Below, in pieces: positions 7,842 to 13,139 of a stretch of DNA of 13,139 bases. The stretch's first letter is position 1, and each line of letters starts with the position of its first letter. Source of the stretch: Auxenochlorella pyrenoidosa (lineage: Eukaryota; Chlorophyta; Trebouxiophyceae; Chlorellales; Chlorellaceae). Location of the stretch: the NCBI GenBank assembly GCA_001430745.1, contig KQ482057.1, forward strand, positions 1,587,167 through 1,600,305. Direction: 5' to 3'. The position numbers and the translations under genes were made by a program. Under the pieces are notes generated by a model, which was not told the origin of the DNA, ran no database searches, and was given only the letters and a program-made list of their open reading frames with translations.

Positions 7842-9412
7842 ATGACAGGGGGGAATGCAGACCACTGGCTGCCCACCATGACGCAAGCGTTCATGGCGCT
7901 GGACAGCTCTACCCATGCCATCAGCACCGCTGAGTTTGCAACGGCTATGGAGAAGGTGGGGACCCGGGGTGCACGGCGTTCAAATGGTGGCAGCTCTGAT
8001 GCCCCTTGCCTGGCTGCGATCTTTGACCTCTTGCCATGGCGTCTTCTGTCAGCACACTTGCCAGAGATGACCAGTGCAAAGTGAATGGCGCGCATCGTTG
8101 ATCTCGACTTGCTTGCCCCGCTTGCACTGTTTGGGCTCAGCCCCCGCTTGCACATCTGCGCTGGCTGCCCCGGCAGGTGCTGCCCATCTTTGAGAAGATT
8201 GGCACAGTGTTCCTGTTTGCGCGGCACGAGATGAACACAAAGGTGCGCTGGGCCAGAGGGAGTCAATCAGCCGCCTGTGCGGCAGGGGCTGGTGGGCTGT
8301 TGATTGCCGGCCTGTGCGGGTCCCAGGCATCATTGCCTGACCTCAGTGTTTGCACCTCTGCAGATCGACACGATCAAGGCGGTGCAGGGGCAGATGTGCT
8401 CGCTTGACCAGATTGTGGCGGCGGGCAAGCAGGTGGGTGAAGGCAGCTCAAGAGGTGTGCCGCATGCGAGCTCTGCGCGGTCCCATGATGCCGGCTGCTT
8501 TCTTGCGCGGCTGCTTGCACACCTTTACCCTTGGACAGCACGCTGCTCCATCCAGCTGTATTTCCCGCCAGGGCGCATTGTAACCCACCGCTGCTGCCGG
8601 CCTGCCACCCCTCTGCCCTTGCTTCAGGACGGCACCATCACCAAGAAGAACTCGCCCGCGCGCAACGTGCACCGCCTGCTCAACACGCTCAACTTCATCG
8701 CCGCCATCTTCCAGAACCTGGCCAAGGGCATGGCGCTTAAGGTAGGGCCGCCAGCTGGCCACGGGCAAGGGGCGAGGCCTCCTCCAGCCTACGGGGGAGC
8801 GGCAGGGCGCCCGGACGCTGGACAGTCGGCTGCCGTGGTCTGCGCAGCGCCCCAACGGAAAGCTGCGTGCCGCGTCAGCCTGGCCCGCAGCATGGTGAAA
8901 ACGAGCTGCGCGTGCGGCATCCCGCCCCGCAGGACGCCGTCTCCGACGCCTACGACCGCACGCTGGCGCAGATCCACGCCTGGGTGGTGCGCGCCGGCAT
9001 TAAGACGGGCATGATGGCGCTGCCCACGCGGGAGCAGTTCCTGACCTCCATCGGGGAGACGGGTGCGCGTTGGGGGGGGGGGGGCTGCCGGCGCGCTGGC
9101 TCGACAGGCTGGGGGAGCGAGCATGGTGAGCGGCACCGGCATGAGCACAGGAAACCCAGCGCGGAGCTTGGGATGCTGCCGCAGCAGGTGGGAGCCCCCT
9201 GCCGCCACCGGCGTCTCTGTGCCCAAGCGCTCTGGGCCTCCGTCGGCCCAACCTCGAACCTGCTTCCGCCCCATGATGCAGAGGAGAGCGCGCGGCAGCA
9301 CGCCGTGGGCTTTGTGGATGCGGCGCACACGCTGGTTGGCCTGGTTGAGAAGCTGTACGAGGGCGTGGAGATGCCCAGGTCTGACTTTTCTATGGCCTCC
9401 CTGTGGAAGTGA
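7842..9412 (+). CDS. ACD11/CPTP-like lipid transfer protein (GLTP fold)
   Basis: Predicted exons are 7842-7955, 8177-8242, 8364-8432, 8628-8741, 8933-9062 and 9282-9412, all in phase, giving 207 aa. The first in-frame ATG is 7842. The GLTP fold is shown by KVLPIFEKIGTVFLFARHEM, ARNVHRLLNTLNFIAAIF and YDRTLAQIHAW, followed by the ACD11-typical RAGIKTGMMALPTREQF. The headgroup residues are of the phosphate-binding type found in human CPTP (D56, K60, R106, R110, H150) and Arabidopsis ACD11: here E56, K60, R95, R99 and H136. The Trp that stacks on the sugar in true GLTPs is replaced by Arg. It probably moves ceramide-1-phosphate-like lipids in the cytosol. The acidic residue is Glu instead of the usual Asp. 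It is the tandem neighbour of a GLTP gene but shares only one intron position with it, within about one codon. A run of 13 G lies just after one donor (9072-9084). Confidence 0.9.
9072..9084. repeat. Homopolymer of 13 G
   Basis: The run starts 10 nt inside the last intron (9063-9281) of the CPTP-like gene. It is intronic and should not affect the protein, but its length is prone to sequencing error. Confidence 0.8.
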
Positions 9413-10390
9413 CTGACGGCAGCGAGTGGGCGCAGCAGTGAGGGCGCTAGCATGCACACTCGCTCCATGCCCCACCGCTTGCGCGCCCACGCCCCCGGAC
9501 TGCCCACCGGCGTGCATGCTGCATCATGCCGCCTCTGCGGGCAGCGCCGAGCCCACCTCCGGTGCCTGCAGCATCAGCGCTGGGCCCTGCGGTTTTCCTA
9601 GTCACTCGTGCAATCCAAAGTGCAGCGCTGTGCTGGTCTGCCACTCCACCCATAATCCGTATTGACCCTGCCTAGCCAGCACGTGGGCTGCAGCACTACT
9701 GTATGTCTGCCGCATATCCAGCATTGCCCTGCCCGCCTGCCTGCCTTTCACGCTGCTGCAGAGGCACGGGTATCTGAGCTGCGGCTGCTTGGCACTTCCC
9801 CCATCGCTGCCGCATCATGCGACATTTCATGTACTTCCAAACCCAATGATCTCTGCCCCTTTATCAACGCTGCCTCGTCCTCGGTCCTGTGGACTCCTTG
9901 CTCCATACATGTGTAACACTAATGACGCGAGTGCAGCTGAGCTGTCGATGTTCTCCTGTCAGCACGGCGCATGCTCATGGATGCAGGGCGCTAGCCATCC
10001 AGCTTCTGGCATTATGGAAGCGCCATCTTGTGCACAGGCAGACTCGTGAGCACCAAGATTTGAGCACCAAGCTTGCAGCCGACGTGCTACTGCCTGTGCC
10101 GAGGACAGTTCGACATCATAGCGGCGAGGGTTGAACTGCTTAGCTGCATTGCATTCAGTGCAGCACACTCTTTCATCCTGAATTTAATCCCTATGTTCTC
10201 TGCTGCAAGGAGTGCTTGCTGCATATTCAAACCTATCGAAAGGGCAGACCACTCGAGCTGGTCATGGCGGCACAGCACAGCAGCAGGCGGCAACTGTAAA
10301 GTGGGGCATGCATGGCCGATGGAGCGTGGCAGCGGCTTGCCGTGGTCTCCTGGCGAGGAAGGGCCTGCTGTGAGCAAGCAGGTCGCAACG
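9413..10390. other. Long intergenic gap before the importin gene
   Basis: This 978-bp stretch is the largest gap in the window and less GC-rich than the coding regions. A TGTAA at 9912-9916 may end the upstream 3' UTR. An 11-nt direct repeat, TGAGCACCAAG, occurs at 10047-10057 and 10061-10071. The importin frame is open from 10073 with in-frame ATGs at about 10193 and 10319, but this part does not resemble importins. No further gene recognised. Confidence 0.5.
9912..9916 (+). promoter_or_regulatory. Possible polyadenylation signal TGTAA
   Basis: It is the only TGTAA between the CPTP-like stop codon and the next gene's 5' flank other than one at about 10296. It would imply a 3' UTR of about 500 nt, long but acceptable for a green alga. 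Confidence 0.35.
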
Positions 10391-13139
10391 ATGAACATCG
10401 AAAACTTGGTGGCGGCGCTTGGGGCCTGCACCAATCCCAACCCTGAAGTGCGCAAAGCGGCGGAAGATGCGCTGAACCAGGTATGCCCACGCCGCCGAGG
10501 GACCGACGATGGCATGCTGCTGCCGCCGCCGCTGCCGCCAGCGCCCCCTGCCGCCACACACCCTCTGCCCGCCGGCCCTTCCCCTTGCCTCAGTCCAAGC
10601 ATGCCCGCGGGCAGGTGGTCAACCTGCTCCGCGTGGCGCTGGAGGACAGCATTGACCCATCGGTCCGCCAGGTGGCCGCCATCTCCTTCAAAAACCTGGT
10701 CCGCCGTGACTGGTCGCCCAGCGAGGGTGCGCGCGTGCTGGCCCCAGCCCTGCTGTGCCCTGCCCTGTGTCTGGTGCCTGACCTGCTGCTTGGTGTGCTG
10801 ATATGCATGCACACCCAGCAGGGCTGGCTCATGGATGCAGCCGAGTGCTGCGCTGTGGCAGGCAGCCCCTCCCCCGCCGTGCCGTCCGTCCCACCGGCCC
10901 CGCCGTCGCCGCTGCCGCCCCCGCCCTGCAGAGGGCAAGGCCAGCCCGCTGGCCGAGGAGGACAAGGCGGCTGTGCGCGAGGCTCTGCTGGAGGGCATCA
11001 CGCGCGCGCCCCCCGCCGTGCGCGTCCAGCTGGGCGAGTGCGTGCGCAGCCTGGTGTACTCTGACTACCCGCAGCAGTGGCCGGCGCTGCTGCCGCAGGT
11101 GCACGCCTACCTGACCTCCCAGGTGAGGGGCCACGCCGCCTGGTCCAGGGCCGGGGCGGCTCGGCGGCGGGCGGCGCGCGCAGGGACCAGTGGGGGCGGC
11201 TGCTGCTGCCGGCCTGGTGCAGGCCTGCGAGTGCAAGCGGGCCGGCGGGCCAGCGCCTCTGCTGGGCATGATTGGGGGGGCCTGCCCCAGCGCCGGCAGG
11301 TCGTGGAGCATCGAGGCCCCCGGGGCCCAACTGTCCACCCACCCACCCACCCACCCACCCCTGGGCCGTGCGCAGGACCAGGCGCGCATCGCGGGCGCGC
11401 TGGCCGTGCTGCGCTTCCTGGCGCGCAAGTACGAGTTCCGCGACGAGGAGGAGCGCGGCCCGCTGGACCAGGTGGTCAACACCACCTTCCCCACCCTGCT
11501 GCAGATCTTCCAGGTGGGTGGGGGCGCCGCCGCGCAGCCCCGCGCCCCCGGGGGCCGGCCGCAGATCTGTCGGGGGCCTGCTCGCCTGCTCCCCAGGGGC
11601 GGGGCGCGCCCAGCTGGCGCGCGCTGGTGCACAGCCCCCCCCCCCTGCTGCTGCCGGCCTTTCAAGCGGGCGCTGCGCCGCGGGGGGCCGGCGGCGGCTT
11701 CCAGCCACCTGGCAGGCGCCCGGCAAGCAGGCGCTCTTGCAACTGTGGCTCGATGCCCCGCCCCAGCGCCAGGCTCCCCGCCTGCCGCTCCCTGCCAGCA
11801 GATGCTGCTGGCCATGGACTCGACAGCCCCCGAGCTGGCCGAGCTGCTCAAGCTGGTGTGCAAGACCTACTGGTGGGTGGGGCACTTGCTCCCTGCCGCC
11901 TGTCAGGCAGGCAGGCAGGCGGTTCCAGGCACGGCGTCTGGCGTCAGGGACGCGTCAGTGACGGGGTCAGGGACGGCGTCTGGGTGCACCCCCCTGCGCC
12001 TGGCTGGCACGACCGGCCCCCAAGCCGCACCTACCCGCTTGCCCTCACCGCCAGCGCCTGGGTGCCCCCCTTGTGCCCCCCCGAGCAGGTCTGCCACCTA
12101 CATGTCCATCCCGCCCCTGCTCAACCAGGAGCAGCAGTTCACCGGCTGGATGGCCTGCTTTCACACGCTGATGATGAAGCCGCTGCCGCTGGTGTGTGCT
12201 GCCAGCGGCGCCGCGCCCCTCGCGCCTCCCGCCGCGGCCGCGGGCGCCCCGTGTGCCTGCAGCCGCGTGGCGGGCTAGCACCGCCGGCCCCGCTGCACAG
12301 GGTTTTCGGCGTGCCTGCTGCTGCGCTGCGCATGGTTCGGGCTGCCGCCGCGAGCATGATGCGCAGCAAGCTGCAGGGGGGGGGTATGATCCTGGGCGCT
12401 CACACTCCCAGCCGGCTAGCCGCTGAGGCCCTGAGCCGCCTGTATTTAAGAGCGCCCACAGCAGCCGCAGAGCCCTCATAAACCGCCGGCTGCAGGGCCC
12501 TGGCGCCTGCCGGCGGTACGCAGGCATCTTATATCCCGAGCCCATGCCCCCTCGAGGCGCCCGCGCCCGGCAGGGCTTGAAGCGCCGCTTGCCTGCTTGC
12601 TCCACGGGCTTTCCCTGACATCGTCACCCTCTGCCCACCCCACCCCTCTTCCATCACCACCCGCCCTGCCGCGCCATCACCCCGCCCTTCAGGAGCACCT
12701 GCCCGCCGACCCGGACGCTCGCAAGGGCTGGCAGTGGAACAAGGCCAAGAAGTGGGTCATGCACATCGCCTCGCGCCTGTTCAACCGGTGAGGCCAAGGC
12801 GGGGGCGCCTCTGAGCATGGCACTTGCCTGTTGCCAGCATGGAGCGCTGGCGTGCTGGCCCGGGCACGGCGGGCCGGCCCGCACAAAAGCAGCACGGCAC
12901 GGCTAGGGGCGCGCCGCACGGCGTCCCCCAGTACCCCTGTGCTGCAAAGGCTGCCGGCAAAGGCTGCCGCCGCCCCCTGCGCCCGCTGTGCCCCCCCCCT
13001 CCCCCTGCAGGTATGGCGACCCCAAGCTGTGCAGCGAGAAGGAGGACCGCGCGTTTGCGGAGCGCTTCCAGAAGGAGTGCTCGCTCACCTTCCTGCAGGC
13101 CGCGCTGGCGCAGCTGGCCACGCTCACGCAGGCGCGGGG
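10391..13139 (+). CDS. Importin-7/8-like nuclear transport receptor (5' part, 3' end outside window)
   Basis: Predicted exons are 10391-10480, 10594-10726, 10932-11122, 11376-11513, 11802-11872, 12089-12191, 12693-12787 and 13011-13139 (continuing). Every junction is in phase, giving about 317 codons of a family usually near 1,040 aa. The N-terminus (AEDALNQ, then VRQVAAISFKNLVRRDW, then YPQQWPALLPQV) is the HEAT-repeat importin-N region that binds RanGTP. LLKLVCKTYWSATYMSIP and KKWVMHIASRLFNRYGDP match importin-7/8, the Sxm1/Nmd5 and plant SAD2 branch. These karyopherins carry ribosomal proteins, histones and signalling proteins into the nucleus. The start at 10391 fits the family's short N-terminus and has A at -3. 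An in-frame ATG at 10319 would add 24 residues. One acceptor is a CAGCAG tandem (11796-11801). The 501-nt intron 12192-12692 is the longest in the gene. Confidence 0.93.
11337..11360. repeat. (ACCC)6 microsatellite
   Basis: Six perfect ACCC units sit in the 11123-11375 intron of the importin gene, shortly before the acceptor, and add to its pyrimidine-rich tract. Confidence 0.85.
11931..11983. repeat. Short direct repeat in an importin intron
   Basis: ACGGCGTCTGG occurs at 11931-11941 and 11973-11983 with related GTCAGGGACG and GTCAGTGACG words between. It looks like local duplication inside the 11873-12088 intron. Confidence 0.5.
12192..12692. other. Longest intron of the importin gene (501 nt)
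   Basis: It has a GTGTGT donor and a CTTCAG acceptor with a C-rich tract. Inside it are a TATTTAAG word near 12442 and a 9-bp stem with 18-nt loop at 12482-12517 (ACCGCCGGC pairing with GCCGGCGGT). No coding exon or snoRNA could be supported in it. Confidence 0.5.

Noticed and set aside
10829..11885. Long minus-strand open frames (344 and 295 codons) opposite the importin gene
   Set aside because: They are shadows of GC-rich coding and intron sequence. The plus strand has phase-consistent exons matching importin-7/8, while the minus-strand proteins are Arg/Ala/Pro-rich with no motif.
12350..12440. Possible box C/D snoRNA in the long importin intron (ATGATGC near 12356 and CTGA words near 12422-12434)
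   Set aside because: The C box is imperfect, no terminal stem flanks the boxes, and CTGA is common by chance.

Overview
The window looks like nuclear DNA of a GC-rich green alga. The evidence is a protein-coding style with many short introns (most 80-300 nt), GT-AG borders with pyrimidine-rich acceptors, strong G/C bias at third codon positions, and TGTAA polyadenylation-type signals after two of the genes. A trebouxiophyte of the Chlorella type fits best, but the clade is an inference. No bacterial, organellar, tRNA, rRNA, CRISPR or transposon sequence was recognised.

All six genes lie on the + strand, head to tail. (1) 83-1950: the 3' part of a gene encoding a PUB domain followed by a ZZ-type zinc finger; its start lies before the window. 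(2) 2201-3808: a secreted expansin-like protein with signal peptide, proline-rich linker, double-psi beta-barrel and C-terminal carbohydrate-binding domain. (3) 4358-5379: a deaminase-fold protein whose CAE motif and PCxxC motif lie on different exons and come together only after splicing. (4) 5834-7194: a glycolipid transfer protein (GLTP) of 204 aa. (5) 7842-9412: a second GLTP-fold protein of 207 aa, of the CPTP/ACD11 type. (6) 10391 to the window end: the first ~317 codons of an importin-7/8 (SAD2/Nmd5-like) nuclear transport receptor. Each gene was rebuilt by joining exons in phase; exon coordinates are given in each entry. Splice sites are predicted from sequence and protein-family fit, not from transcripts.

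The genes do not form one pathway. The one clear neighbour relation is the tandem pair of GLTP-fold genes. The first keeps the sugar-headgroup (Asp/Asn/Trp/His) recognition pattern, and the second has the phosphate-headgroup (Lys/Arg/Arg/His) pattern. Their introns are mostly at different positions, so the duplication appears old. Gaps between genes are 250-980 bp, hold no recognised gene, and presumably contain UTRs and promoters. The most unusual gene is the deaminase-like one, which also has an unresolved frame change near a T6 run.
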